From positions 1,303,001 through 1,367,000 of the forward strand of contig NZ_CP125619.1 in assembly GCF_030053115.1 (NCBI RefSeq): 64,000 nt of DNA, written 5' to 3'. Positions 20,456 to 29,513 of the stretch are shown here, in pieces. Origin of the DNA: Pseudomonas svalbardensis (lineage in GTDB: Bacteria > Pseudomonadota > Gammaproteobacteria > Pseudomonadales > Pseudomonadaceae). Within the stretch, counting starts at the first letter, position 1; each line of letters starts with the position of its first letter. The notes under the pieces are model-generated. The model saw only the letters and a list, made by a program, of their open reading frames with translations. It did not search any database and was not told the DNA's origin. The position numbers were made by a program, and so were the translations under genes.

Positions 20456-21315
20456 TGCAGCTGCCTTACTACCTGGGCTGTCCGTCCTGGAGTGAAAACG
20501 CCTGGCGTGACTACCTGTATCCGCAAGACGCAAAACCCGCCGAATTTCTGAATCTCTATTCCCAAGTGTTCAACGCCGTGGAAGGCAACACGACCTTCTA
20601 CGCGAGCCCGGCTGCGACCACCGTGCAGCGTTGGGCCGAGACCATGCCCGAACACTTTCGCTTCACTGCCAAGTTCCCCGGTGACATCAGTCACAGCGGT
20701 GATCTGCGCGAACAATTGACCGCTGTCGAAACCTTCCTGCAATTGCTCAGTCCCCTCGGTGAGCGGGTTTCACCGCTGTGGCTGCAACTCTCCAAAAGCT
20801 TTACACCTCAACGACTGTCAGAGCTTGCCGGTTTTATCGACGCCGTGGACCGGCCTCTGGCGGTTGAAGTGCGGCATGACGAGTTCTTCGCCAAGGGCGA
20901 TGCCGAGCGAATGCTCAATCGCCTGCTACTGGATCGCGGTGTCGAGCGTATTTGCCTCGATCCCCGCGCGCTGTTCAGCTGCACATCGACCGATCCTTCT
21001 GTACTTCACGCCCAATCGAAAAAGCCCAGGGTGCCGCCGCGTCCGGCCGCCTTCACGCAATGTCCGCAGGTACGCTTCATCGGCCATCCACAGCTTGAGG
21101 CCAACGACCCGTTCCTGCTGCCATGGATCGAGAAAATTGCCGTGTGGATCGAAGAGGGCCGCACGCCCTATATCTTCCTGCACACCGCCGACAACCTGCT
21201 GGCCGCCAAACTGGCGCAACGTTTTCACGCAAAACTGATGCTGCGTTTGCCTGGCTTGCCGCCGCTGCCTGAGCTATACAGAGAGCCCGCTGCCGAGCAA
21301 CTTGGCCTGCTCTGA
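20455..21315 (+). CDS. DUF72 (YecE-like) family protein
   Basis: The start is ATG 20455 in the TGATG overlap, giving MQLPYYLGCPSWSENAWRDY and 286 residues. Typical DUF72 motifs are LGCPSWSENAWRDYLYP, NAVEGNTTFYASP, FRFTAKFPGDISHS and LAVEVRHDEFF; the family has a TIM-barrel fold. Its biochemical role is not established as far as I know. It is translationally coupled to the 101-residue protein before it, so the pair probably acts together. Confidence 0.88.
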   Translation: MQLPYYLGCPSWSENAWRDYLYPQDAKPAEFLNLYSQVFNAVEGNTTFYASPAATTVQRWAETMPEHFRFTAKFPGDISHSGDLREQLTAVETFLQLLSPLGERVSPLWLQLSKSFTPQRLSELAGFIDAVDRPLAVEVRHDEFFAKGDAERMLNRLLLDRGVERICLDPRALFSCTSTDPSVLHAQSKKPRVPPRPAAFTQCPQVRFIGHPQLEANDPFLLPWIEKIAVWIEEGRTPYIFLHTADNLLAAKLAQRFHAKLMLRLPGLPPLPELYREPAAEQLGLL

Positions 21316-21348
21316 AGCGGATTCCTTGCCCTTTTCAGGAGCCTGCCA

Positions 21349-22170
21349 ATGGATGCGCAAACCCTTCGAGCCCAAGCGTTCAAAGCACTGCACGAACGCG
21401 TGGGGGCTTTTGTCATTCCCAACCCATGGGACGCCGGCTCGGCGAAAATGCTCGCCAGCCTTGGTTTCGAAGCGCTGGCGACCACCAGTGCCGGATACGC
21501 CTTTTCCAACGCCCGCCCCGATGGCGCGCTGACGCTGGACGACACCCTGGCAAACGTTCGGGCGATTGTTGCGGCAACTGATCTGCCCGTCGCCGTCGAC
21601 CTGGAAAACGGCTTCGCTGACGATCCAGCCGAATGCGCACAGAGTATTTTGCGTGCGGCAGAGGCCGGCGCGGTTGGTGGCTCGATCGAAGATGCCACGG
21701 GCCGTCAAGAAGCGCCGATCTACTGCTTCGAACATGCCGTGGCGCGCATCGAGGCTGCCGTGGCAGCCGCTCGCAGCTTGCCGTTTCCCTTTATGTTGAC
21801 CGCGCGAGCGGAGAACTTTCTGCACGGCAATCCTGATCTCGCCGATACCATTCGCCGCTTGCAGGCGTTTGCCGAGGCAGGTGCCGACGTACTTTATGCG
21901 CCGGGTCTGCGCAGTGCTGAAGACGTGTTGGCGGTGGTCCGTGCTGTGGCGCCGAAACCGGTGAATGTGTTGATGTCTGGCGGACTGAAATTGACGGTCG
22001 AGCAGTTGAGCGAAATGGGCGTCAAGCGCATCAGCGTCGGTTCGGCTCTGGCGCTGGCGGCGTATGGGGAGTTTTTCCGCGCTGCCGAAGAGATCAAGAC
22101 ATCGGGCACGTTCGGGTTCACGTCGCGGTCCATGCCGTATGCCCAGGCCAATCAATTGTTCAAGGGCTGA
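21349..22170 (+). CDS. Isocitrate lyase/PEP mutase superfamily protein
   Basis: The 273-residue protein has the superfamily pattern NPWDAGSAKML, TTSAGYAFSNARPDG, VAVDLENGFADDP and GGSIEDATG (acidic metal-binding residues), then YAPGLRSAEDVLAVV and NVLMSGGLKLTVEQL. Family members cleave or rearrange C-C or P-C bonds of small oxo-acids (oxaloacetate, methylisocitrate, phosphonopyruvate). The typical isocitrate/methylisocitrate lyase KKCGH signature is absent, so the substrate is open. It is 33 bases after the DUF72 gene and 2 bases before the extensin-domain gene. Confidence 0.88.
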   Translation: MDAQTLRAQAFKALHERVGAFVIPNPWDAGSAKMLASLGFEALATTSAGYAFSNARPDGALTLDDTLANVRAIVAATDLPVAVDLENGFADDPAECAQSILRAAEAGAVGGSIEDATGRQEAPIYCFEHAVARIEAAVAAARSLPFPFMLTARAENFLHGNPDLADTIRRLQAFAEAGADVLYAPGLRSAEDVLAVVRAVAPKPVNVLMSGGLKLTVEQLSEMGVKRISVGSALALAAYGEFFRAAEEIKTSGTFGFTSRSMPYAQANQLFKG

Positions 22171-22172
22171 CG

Positions 22173-22868
22173 ATGCGGTTTCGGTGGTGGCTGCTGTTGA
22201 TGCTGTTAATTCTTGGCGCGGCAGCCGTGAGCGTCTGGCGTGGCTGGATCTCGCTGCCACCCCATTGGAATCCCTGGGCGCCGCTGGACGTGAAGGCCGC
22301 GCCCAATTTTCTGACCCGCTACAAACTGATGCGCCTGCGCGATGATCCGCAGTTGTGCGATCAAGCCCTGAGCAGCTCTGGATTGCGCGTAACCCATCAG
22401 GCCGACAGCCCCGACGCCACGTGCCCGTTGATCAACACCTTGCGTGTGCAAGGCGGCGAGGTGGCGCTGAGCAGCAGTTTCCTCGCCAGTTGCCGCCTGG
22501 CGGTGTCGTTCGCCCTGTTCGAACACCACGCCCTGCAACCCGCGGCGCAAGCGGTCTATGGTCAAGCAGTAACGCGTGTCGACCATCTCGGCAGCTTTGC
22601 CTGTCGCAACGTCTACGGCCGCGAAAATGGCAGGCGCAGCCAGCATGCCAGTGCCGATGCGCTGGATATCGCCGGTTTTCGCTTGGCCGATGGCCGATCC
22701 ATCAGCGTGCTCAAGGATTGGCCGAAGGATAATCAGGACGCACGGTTTTTACGTCAGGTCCGCGATGGCGCCTGCGACATGTTCAGTGTGGTCTTGAGTC
22801 CGGATTACAACGCCGCCCATCGCAATCACTTTCATGTGGATGTCGGGCCGTGGTGGGTGTGTCGCTGA
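22173..22868 (+). CDS. Extensin-like C-terminal domain protein (putative periplasmic metallopeptidase fold)
   Basis: The 231-residue protein has an N-terminal membrane anchor (WWLLLMLLILGAAAVSVW) and then an extensin-C domain. Visible residues resemble a LAS/M15-type zinc site: SQHASADALDIAGF (His and Asp) and HRNHFHVDVG (His pair). Several cysteines (DQALSSSG region, ATCPLI, SCRLAVS, FACRNVYG, DGACDMFS) suggest disulphides in the periplasm. A cell-wall substrate is plausible from the fold, not proven. It starts 2 bases after the ICL/PEPM gene and converges with the repeat protein gene 17 bases away. Confidence 0.85.
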   Translation: MRFRWWLLLMLLILGAAAVSVWRGWISLPPHWNPWAPLDVKAAPNFLTRYKLMRLRDDPQLCDQALSSSGLRVTHQADSPDATCPLINTLRVQGGEVALSSSFLASCRLAVSFALFEHHALQPAAQAVYGQAVTRVDHLGSFACRNVYGRENGRRSQHASADALDIAGFRLADGRSISVLKDWPKDNQDARFLRQVRDGACDMFSVVLSPDYNAAHRNHFHVDVGPWWVCR

Positions 22869-22885
22869 GGGCTTGTTATTGAAAG

Positions 22886-23506
22886 TCAGGCGGCGATGCG
22901 CAGGTTTTGCAGGACGATCGGGCGAGCCCAGCCGTTATCGAAATCGAGTTGTTTCTGTTGCTCCACCCGCTCTTCGGGCGAGAACGGCGGGAACGGTTTG
23001 TCCAGCAGGTGCAATTCGAACTCGGCGATTGGCAGGTGCAGCGGACGCGGCTGCGGTGCCGGGCCGGCTTCGGGTACAGGCTGGCCGGCGGTGAGTACGA
23101 TCGGACGGACCCAGCCACTTTCGAAGTTCTGCTGCTGCTGTTGAGCGACGATTTCTTCCGGCGGGAACGGCGGGAAGGGTTTGTCGGCCAAGTCCATTTC
23201 GAACTCGGCAATCGGCAGGAACAGCGGCTCTGGCGGTTTGACCTGGGTTTCTTTCACATCGCATTCGCGTTGGGAAACGATGTGTGCGTAGAGCTCGCTG
23301 CCGACGGTCGGCTCGACCGGGCTCTCGAGATCAACCGGTGGGAAAGTCCCGCAGGCAGGCACCACATCGCTCGACTGTTCGGCCAGGGCCTGGGCAAAAA
23401 AATCCTGCCACAGGTGACTGACGCCGCTCAGTGCTTGGGAGTTTCGTAGACCAAAATCGCCATGACGCGATAGGTAGCCTATGGATGTGGTTTGAATGTC
23501 TGACAT
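22886..23506 (-). CDS. Protein of unknown function with two internal 45-residue repeats
   Basis: The 206-residue protein has no signal peptide and no family I recognise. Residues 94-138 and 155-199 are direct repeats (32 of 45 positions identical) built around LPIAEFE, DKPFPPF, PEE, a glutamine run and GWxRPIVL. The N-terminal 90 residues (SRHGDFGLRNSQALSGVSHL, WQDFFAQAL) are not repeated. The paired PxxF and RPIVL motifs look like short docking segments rather than an enzyme. The gene is monocistronic, with its promoter next to the divergent rsmJ. Confidence 0.8.
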   Translation of the reverse strand: MSDIQTTSIGYLSRHGDFGLRNSQALSGVSHLWQDFFAQALAEQSSDVVPACGTFPPVDLESPVEPTVGSELYAHIVSQRECDVKETQVKPPEPLFLPIAEFEMDLADKPFPPFPPEEIVAQQQQQNFESGWVRPIVLTAGQPVPEAGPAPQPRPLHLPIAEFELHLLDKPFPPFSPEERVEQQKQLDFDNGWARPIVLQNLRIAA

Positions 23507-23599
23507 TTCTCTCGGTCGACGCTCAGCTCTGGCAAAATGCTCGATAGTTTTGTTATCGGCCGTTTTTGCCGATCATTAATTTTTTGAGCGTGTTTTCTC

Positions 23600-24382
23600 A
23601 TGATTGAGCAACCTGCGGCCTGCCGCATCCATGTCGAGGCCCTGGCCGCGACTTTTCAGCCACAGGCCGAACAATGGGCCGAGCGCCTGGGTTTGCCGAT
23701 GCAGGTGGATGACGGTGAGTTCGCTTTGCAGGTCGGCGACCAGGGTTTGCAGCTGCAGCAACTGGGCCCGGACGCGCCGGGACCGGTGCGGGTGGACTTT
23801 GTCGAGGGCGGTGCGGCCCATCGCCGCTTGTACGGAGGCGGTAGCGGTCAGATGATCGCCAAGGCTGTCGGGGTTGCCCAAGGCGTGCGTCCGCGCGTGC
23901 TGGATGCCACGGCGGGGCTGGGCAAAGATGCGTTCGTGCTGGCGAGCCTGGGCTGCGAGATGAGCCTGATCGAGCGTCAGCCGCTGATTGGCGCGTTGCT
24001 TGAAGATGGCCTGGCACGCGGCGCGGAAGACTTTGACGTGGCACCGATCGTGGCGCGGATGCGCTTGCTCAAGGGCAACTCGATCGAGGTGATGCGCAAT
24101 TGGGAAGGCGAGCCGCCGCAGGTGATCTACCTAGACCCGATGTTTCCCCATCGTGAGAAAACGGCTCTGGTAAAGAAGGAAATGCGCCTGTTCAGGCCGC
24201 TGGTAGGCGATGACCCGGATGCGCCTGCACTGCTCGAAGCGGCGTTGGCGTTGGCCAGCCACCGGGTGGTGGTCAAGCGGCCGCGCAAGGCGCCGTGCAT
24301 TGAAGGGCCGAAGCCGAGCCATGCGCTGGACGGTAAATCCAGTCGGTATGACATTTATCCGAAGAAGGCGCTGAAGCCTTAA
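23600..24382 (+). CDS. rsmJ: 16S rRNA (guanine1516-N2)-methyltransferase RsmJ
   Basis: The 260-residue protein matches Rsm[18 protein letters not shown] (SAM-binding motif I), [11 protein letters not shown] (a DPMFP-type catalytic motif) and the C-terminal [14 protein letters not shown]. It methylates G1516 of 16S rRNA using SAM. ATG 23600 starts [24 protein letters not shown] pair follows within 20 bases. Confidence 0.94.
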   Translation: MIEQPAACRIHVEALAATFQPQAEQWAERLGLPMQVDDGEFALQVGDQGLQLQQLGPDAPGPVRVDFVEGGAAHRRLYGGGSGQMIAKAVGVAQGVRPRVLDATAGLGKDAFVLASLGCEMSLIERQPLIGALLEDGLARGAEDFDVAPIVARMRLLKGNSIEVMRNWEGEPPQVIYLDPMFPHREKTALVKKEMRLFRPLVGDDPDAPALLEAALALASHRVVVKRPRKAPCIEGPKPSHALDGKSSRYDIYPKKALKP

Positions 24383-24399
24383 GACCGCGTCGCCCCCCT

Positions 24400-24477
24400 T
24401 CGTGAGCAGGCTCGCTCCCACAGGGGATCTACGGTGTTGCATAGATCCAGTGTGGGAGCGAGCCTGCTCGCGAAGGG
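24400..24477. repeat. REP pair (inverted)
   Basis: CTTCGTGAGCAGGCTCGCTC and GTGTGGGAGCGAGCCTGCTC, tail to tail around a small GATCTACGG/ATAGATC hairpin. It sits between the 3' ends of convergent rsmJ and mexL and could serve as a terminator for both. Confidence 0.88.
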
Positions 24478-24500
24478 GCCGATCAGACAACCGAAACCTA

Positions 24501-25145
24501 TCAGGCTGTCTCTGGCCGATACGCCCGCATAAACAACTCCACCACTTCCTGCACATGGCTCTCGGCCGCATCCCCGGTCAGCGGCTCGCCGCAGCCATAA
24601 AGCAGCCTGAAATTCCCCGCACCCTTGAGCAGACAGAAGAAATGCTCGGCCGCATTGCGCGGTTTGTCGATGCTCAACGCGCCGCTGTGATCAACCTTGG
24701 CCAGCAACCGCTCCATGCCCTGCAGCATGCGCTCAGGCCCGGCCTCGAAGAAGATCAGCGAGAGTTTCGGGTCCTGGCTGCCCAGCGTCATCATCAGCCG
24801 ATGCAGGTTGACCGATTCGTCGCTGTTGATCAGCTGATGAAAGCCGCGCGCGATGTTTAACAGCACCGTTTCTACGGCAGTGCCGTCCGGCAATTCGAAA
24901 AACAGCGTCGGCAATTGCTCTTCGCACTTTGCCATCACGGCAGCGGAGAACAGCGTCTCCTTGTCGTTGAAATGGCTGTAGACCGTCAGCTTTGACACAC
25001 CGGCCTCGGCCGCGACGGCGTCCATGCTGGTATTCGCATAACCCTTGCTCAGAAACAGAATTTTCGCCGCATCGAGGATCGCCTGGCGCTTGGCCAGATC
25101 CTTGGGACGGCCCGGACCGTTGGGTGCTGAAAGATTGTTCGACAT
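24501..25145 (-). CDS. mexL: TetR family repressor MexL
   Basis: The 214-residue protein has an N-terminal TetR helix-turn-helix (AILDAAKILFLSKGYANTSM, then AAEAGVSKLTVYSHFNDKE). It is divergent from a MexJK-type RND operon 94 bases away, the arrangement in which MexL represses mexJK in P. aeruginosa. The C-terminal domain should bind an unknown inducer. A palindrome suited to TetR binding lies in the shared promoter region at 25183-25211. Confidence 0.88.
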   Translation of the reverse strand: MSNNLSAPNGPGRPKDLAKRQAILDAAKILFLSKGYANTSMDAVAAEAGVSKLTVYSHFNDKETLFSAAVMAKCEEQLPTLFFELPDGTAVETVLLNIARGFHQLINSDESVNLHRLMMTLGSQDPKLSLIFFEAGPERMLQGMERLLAKVDHSGALSIDKPRNAAEHFFCLLKGAGNFRLLYGCGEPLTGDAAESHVQEVVELFMRAYRPETA

Positions 25146-25182
25146 TCTTCGCTTTTAATACTGGACTGGTGAGTTTGCTATT

Positions 25183-25211
25183 AATAACATACCGCTCAGT
25201 ATAATTATTCC
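25183..25211. promoter_or_regulatory. Candidate MexL operator in the divergent mexL/mexJ promoter
   Basis: AATAACATAC CGCTCA GTATAATTATT is an imperfect palindrome (arms AATAAC-ATAC and GTAT-AATTATT) between the two divergent starts, 30-57 bases before mexJ. The sequence and position suit a TetR operator overlapping the mexJ promoter. Binding is inferred. Confidence 0.5.
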
Positions 25212-25239
25212 AAGCACCATTAGCGAAAGGTCCTTCACC

Positions 25240-26340
25240 ATGTTCCGCTATGCCTTGCCCCTCGCGTTGCCAGTCAGTCTGGCGTTTTTATTGTCTGCGT
25301 GTGGCCACGAAGAGGCGCCTCAAGTCACCGTTCGCCCGGCCATGGTCGTGCAGCCAGAGCCATCGGCCCAGGCGATGGAAAGTTTCCCCGGTGAAGTCCG
25401 TGCACGGTTTGAGCCGGACCTGGCGTTTCGCATTGGTGGTAAAGTCAGTCGACGACTGGTCGAGGAAGGGCAGCGGGTCAAGGCCGACCAACCTCTGGCG
25501 GAGCTCGACCCTCAGGACGTACGCCTGCAACTGGAAGCCACCCGTGCCCAGGTCGCCGCTGCCGAGGCCAATCTGAGCCTGGTGCGCGCCGAACGTGATC
25601 GTTACAAGACCCTGATGGACCGTCAGATGGTCAGCCGTTCGCAGTACGACAATTCCGAAAACCTTTACCGATCCGGTGAAGCACGCCTCAAGCAAATCAA
25701 AGCCGAATTCAACGTTTCGACCAATCAGGCCAGTTACGCTGTGCTGCGTGCGCCTCAGGATGGGGTTGTGGCTAAGCGCGCAGTTGAAGTCGGGCAAGTG
25801 GTGGCGGCCGGGCAAACCGTATTTACCCTCGCCACCGATGGCGAACGCGAAGTGTTGATCAGCTTGCCGGAGCAGAGCTTTGGCCGCTTCAAGGTCGGTC
25901 AGCCAGTGTCAGTCGAACTCTGGACCCAACCCGACCAACGTTTCGCCGGGCGCATCCGTGAGCTGTCGCCCGCTGCCGATCCAAAATCGCGCACCTTTGC
26001 CGCCCGGATAGCCTTCACCGCCGGCAAGGTTCCCGCTGAACTCGGCCAGAGTGCCCGGGTGTTCGTTCAAACCTCCGATGTGGTGCCGCTGTCGGTGCCG
26101 CTTTCCGCGCTGACCGCGGAAAATGGCGCGACCTACGTCTGGGTTGTCACTGCCAACAACACCTTGAAGAAAACCCCGGTCCGGGTCGGTGCCTTCGGCG
26201 AGAAAACCGTACCGGTGCTCGAAGGCCTGAATGCCAGCGACTGGGTGGTGGCCGCTGGCGTCCATGTGCTGCTTGAAGGACAGCAAGTGCGCCCGGTGGA
26301 TCGCTCCAACCGCGTGGTCAATCTGGCGGACAAGGAGTAA
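25240..26340 (+). CDS. mexJ: RND efflux periplasmic adaptor MexJ
   Basis: The 366-residue protein has a lipoprotein signal (PVSLAFLLSAC) and HlyD/MFP architecture: beta-barrel and lipoyl pieces (FRIGGKVSRRLVEEGQRVKA, then APQDGVVAKRAVEVGQVVAA), a helical hairpin at about residues 95-160 and a membrane-proximal domain. It links the inner-membrane RND pump to an outer-membrane channel; no channel gene is adjacent, as in P. aeruginosa mexJK, which uses OprM or OpmH. It is 5 bases from mexK, so the two are co-transcribed. Confidence 0.92.
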   Translation: MFRYALPLALPVSLAFLLSACGHEEAPQVTVRPAMVVQPEPSAQAMESFPGEVRARFEPDLAFRIGGKVSRRLVEEGQRVKADQPLAELDPQDVRLQLEATRAQVAAAEANLSLVRAERDRYKTLMDRQMVSRSQYDNSENLYRSGEARLKQIKAEFNVSTNQASYAVLRAPQDGVVAKRAVEVGQVVAAGQTVFTLATDGEREVLISLPEQSFGRFKVGQPVSVELWTQPDQRFAGRIRELSPAADPKSRTFAARIAFTAGKVPAELGQSARVFVQTSDVVPLSVPLSALTAENGATYVWVVTANNTLKKTPVRVGAFGEKTVPVLEGLNASDWVVAAGVHVLLEGQQVRPVDRSNRVVNLADKE

Positions 26341-26345
26341 TCCCG

Positions 26346-29300
26346 ATGGGTTTCAATCTTTCCGAATGGGCGCTGCGTAATCGCCAGATCGTACTGTTCC
26401 TGATGCTCTTGCTGGCAGTTGTTGGCGCACTGTCCTACACCAAACTCGGCCAAAGTGAAGACCCGCCGTTCACCTTCAAGGCCATGGTGATTCGTACCAA
26501 CTGGCCTGGGGCCACGGCGCAGGAAGTGTCGCGTCAGGTCACCGAGCGCATTGAAAAGAAGCTGATGGAAACCGGCGAGTACGAACGCATCGTTTCGTTC
26601 TCCCGTCCGGGCGAATCCCAAGTGACGTTCGTCGCCCGCGATTCCATGCACTCGGTGGACATCCCGGACCTCTGGTATCAGGTTCGCAAGAAGATCGGCG
26701 ACATTCGTCAGACCTTGCCACCGGGCATCCAGGGGCCATTCTTCAATGATGAGTTCGGCACAACGTTTGGCAATATCTATGCGCTGACGGGCGAAGGTTT
26801 TGATTACGCGGTGCTCAAGGACTACGCCGACCGCGTGCAGATTCAGCTGCAACGGGTCAAGGATGTGGGCAAGGTCGATCTGCTCGGGTTACAGGACGAG
26901 AAGATCTGGATCGAACTTTCCAACGTCAAACTCGCCACCCTCGGCCTACCGTTGTCGGCGGTGCAGCAGGCCCTTGAAGAGCAGAACGCGGTGTCCACCG
27001 CCGGGTTCTTCGAGACCTCCAGCGAGCGATTGCAACTACGCGTCTCGGGGAATTTTCAGACGGTCGAGGAGATCAAGAGCTTCCCGATCCGCGTCGGTGA
27101 TCGTACGTTCCGCATCGCCGATGTGGCGGATGTGCGTCGGGGTTTCAACGATCCGCCGGCGCCGAGCATGCGCTTCATGGCGGAAAACGCCATCGGTCTG
27201 GCCGTGGCCATGAAGGACGGTGGCGACATTCTGGTGCTGGGCAAGGCGTTGGAAGTCGAGTTCGACCGGATCCAGAAAAACCTTCCTGCCGGTATGCAGT
27301 TGCGCAAGGTCTCCGACCAGCCCGCCGCGGTGAAAAGCAGTGTCGGTGAATTTGTTCAGGTGCTGGTGGAAGCGCTGGCAATCGTCCTGCTGGTGAGTTT
27401 CTTCTCCCTCGGTGTGCGCACCGGCATGGTGGTCGCGCTGGCGATTCCTTTGGTATTGGCGATGACGTTCGCCTGCATGTATTACCTGGGAATCGGCCTG
27501 CACAAGATCTCCCTCGGGGCGTTGGTACTGGCGCTGGGATTGTTGGTGGACGACGCGATCATCGCCGTGGAAATGATGGCGATCAAAATGGAGCAGGGCT
27601 TCGACCGGATTAAGGCGGCCAGTTACGCCTGGACCAGCACCGCATTCCCGATGCTCACCGGTACGCTGATTACCGCTGCCGGCTTCCTGCCGATTGCCAC
27701 TGCGCAGTCGGGCACGGGTGAATACACCCGTTCGATCTTCCAGGTGGTGACCATCGCGTTGCTGGCCTCGTGGGTGGCCGCGGTTGTGTTTGTGCCTTAT
27801 CTGGGGGAAAAACTCTTGCCGGATCTGGCGAAGATTCATGTAGCCAAACATGGCACCGGCGACGGCCAGCCCGACCCTTACGGCACGCCGTTCTATCAGC
27901 GCGTCAGACGCCTGGTGGAATGGTGCGTACGGCGGCGCAAGACGGTCATTGTCCTGACGGCCGTGTTGTTTATCGGTTCTGTCATCCTGTTTCGCTTTGT
28001 GCCGCAACAGTTCTTCCCAGCATCGGGTCGTCTGGAATTGATGGTCGATCTGAAACTGGCCGAAGGCGCCTCGTTGAGCAACACCCGCGATGAGGTCAAA
28101 CGCCTCGAAGCACTGCTCAAGGATCACGCCGGTATCGACAACTATGTCGCTTATGTGGGCACCGGTTCGCCACGTTTTTATCTGCCGCTGGATCAACAAC
28201 TTCCTGCAGCAAGCTTCGCGCAGTTTGTAGTCCTGGCCAAAACCATCGAGGAGCGCGAAGTCCTGCGCACCTGGCTGATCGAAGCCCTCAAGGAACAATT
28301 CCCGGCCCTGCGAGCGCGGGTGACACGTCTGGAGAACGGGCCGCCGGTTGGCTATCCGATGCAGTTTCGGGTCACCGGTGAGCACATTGAGGAAGTTCGC
28401 GCGCTGGCCCGTAAAGTGGCCGCCAAGGTTCGCGAGAACCCGCATGTGGTCAACGTCCATCTGGATTGGGAAGAGCCGAGCAAAGTCGTTTATCTGAACG
28501 TCGATCAGGACCGCGCACGGGCGCTTGGCGTGAGCACTGCGAACCTGTCGACGTTCCTGCGAAGCTCTCTGACTGGTTCCAGCGTCAGCCAGTACCGTGA
28601 AGACAACGAGTTGATCGAGATTCTGTTGCGCGGCACGTTGCATGAACGCACCGAACTGTCGCTTCTGCCAAGCCTGGCGGTGCCGACCGACAATGGCCGC
28701 AGCGTAGCGTTGTCGCAAATTGCGACCCTGGAATACGGCTTCGAAGAAGGCGTCATCTGGCACCGCAACCGCTTGCCGAACGTGACGGTCCGCGCCGACA
28801 TCTACGGCAAGGAACAACCGGCGACGCTGGTGAAGCAGATCATGCCGACCCTCGATCCGATTCGCGCCGAACTGCCCGACGGCTACTTGCTGGAAGTCGG
28901 TGGCACGGTGGAAGACTCGGCTCGCGGGCAGAATTCGGTGAAGGCCGGTGTGCCGCTTTTCATCGTGGTGGTGCTGACGTTACTGATGCTGCAACTGCGC
29001 AGTTTCTCACGCACGATAATGGTGTTTCTGACGGCGCCTTTGGGTTTGATCGGTGTGACCTTGTTCCTGATGGTATTCCGTCAGCCGTTCGGTTTCGTCG
29101 CCATGCTCGGGACGATCGCGCTGTCCGGGATGATCATGCGTAACTCGGTGATTCTGGTGGACCAGATCGAGCAGGACATTGCTTCCGGGCTCAAGCCTTG
29201 GCAGGCGATTATTGAAGCCACGGTGCGGCGTTTCCGGCCGATTGTATTGACTGCACTCGCGGCGGTGCTGGCGATGATTCCGCTGTCGCGTAGCGTGTTC

Positions 29301-29417
29301 TTCGGGCCAATGGCGGTGGCGATCATGGGCGGGTTGATTGTGGCGACGGCGCTGACGTTGCTGTTTCTGCCAGCGCTGTATGCGGCGTGGTTCAGGATCA
29401 AGAAAGACCCGGTCTAA
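26346..29417 (+). CDS. mexK: RND multidrug efflux transporter MexK
   Basis: The 1023-residue protein has the RND layout: a transmembrane helix at the N-terminus (QIVLFLMLLLAVVGALSY), a first periplasmic domain, helices 2-6 around residues 335-480, a long loop, a second periplasmic domain and helices 8-12 at the C-terminus. Proton-relay acids are present in LALGLLVDDAIIAVEMM. It exports drugs using the proton gradient together with MexJ. In P. aeruginosa MexJK exports triclosan and erythromycin; substrates here are inferred only from family. Confidence 0.93.
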   Translation: MGFNLSEWALRNRQIVLFLMLLLAVVGALSYTKLGQSEDPPFTFKAMVIRTNWPGATAQEVSRQVTERIEKKLMETGEYERIVSFSRPGESQVTFVARDSMHSVDIPDLWYQVRKKIGDIRQTLPPGIQGPFFNDEFGTTFGNIYALTGEGFDYAVLKDYADRVQIQLQRVKDVGKVDLLGLQDEKIWIELSNVKLATLGLPLSAVQQALEEQNAVSTAGFFETSSERLQLRVSGNFQTVEEIKSFPIRVGDRTFRIADVADVRRGFNDPPAPSMRFMAENAIGLAVAMKDGGDILVLGKALEVEFDRIQKNLPAGMQLRKVSDQPAAVKSSVGEFVQVLVEALAIVLLVSFFSLGVRTGMVVALAIPLVLAMTFACMYYLGIGLHKISLGALVLALGLLVDDAIIAVEMMAIKMEQGFDRIKAASYAWTSTAFPMLTGTLITAAGFLPIATAQSGTGEYTRSIFQVVTIALLASWVAAVVFVPYLGEKLLPDLAKIHVAKHGTGDGQPDPYGTPFYQRVRRLVEWCVRRRKTVIVLTAVLFIGSVILFRFVPQQFFPASGRLELMVDLKLAEGASLSNTRDEVKRLEALLKDHAGIDNYVAYVGTGSPRFYLPLDQQLPAASFAQFVVLAKTIEEREVLRTWLIEALKEQFPALRARVTRLENGPPVGYPMQFRVTGEHIEEVRALARKVAAKVRENPHVVNVHLDWEEPSKVVYLNVDQDRARALGVSTANLSTFLRSSLTGSSVSQYREDNELIEILLRGTLHERTELSLLPSLAVPTDNGRSVALSQIATLEYGFEEGVIWHRNRLPNVTVRADIYGKEQPATLVKQIMPTLDPIRAELPDGYLLEVGGTVEDSARGQNSVKAGVPLFIVVVLTLLMLQLRSFSRTIMVFLTAPLGLIGVTLFLMVFRQPFGFVAMLGTIALSGMIMRNSVILVDQIEQDIASGLKPWQAIIEATVRRFRPIVLTALAAVLAMIPLSRSVFFGPMAVAIMGGLIVATALTLLFLPALYAAWFRIKKDPV

Positions 29418-29433
29418 CGTCCTACGTGTATTT

Positions 29434-29466
29434 CAGATCCCTCTGATATTGAGTCAGAGAGATCTG
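29434..29466. terminator. Hairpin after mexK
   Basis: CAGATCCCTCTGA and TCAGAGAGATCTG (one mismatch) form a 13-bp inverted repeat, 17 bases after mexK. There is no T run, so it may be a rho-associated or stabilising hairpin rather than a classical terminator. Confidence 0.5.
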
Positions 29467-29475
29467 AGTGCTGTA

Positions 29476-29504
29476 CTCAAGACTCAGTTTTATGAGTTTT
29501 TGAG
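29476..29504. promoter_or_regulatory. Inverted repeat directly upstream of the Fic gene
   Basis: CTCAAGACTCA GTTTTA TGAGTTTTTGAG, near-palindromic arms ending 9 bases before the ATG. It could be an operator or a hairpin limiting translation of the Fic gene; it overlaps the expected ribosome site region. Confidence 0.45.
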
Positions 29505-29513
29505 ACAGCAATA

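Noticed and set aside
27036..28817. 593-codon minus-strand frame across mexK
   Set aside because: Antisense to the RND transporter; His/Arg/Gln-rich shadow composition.
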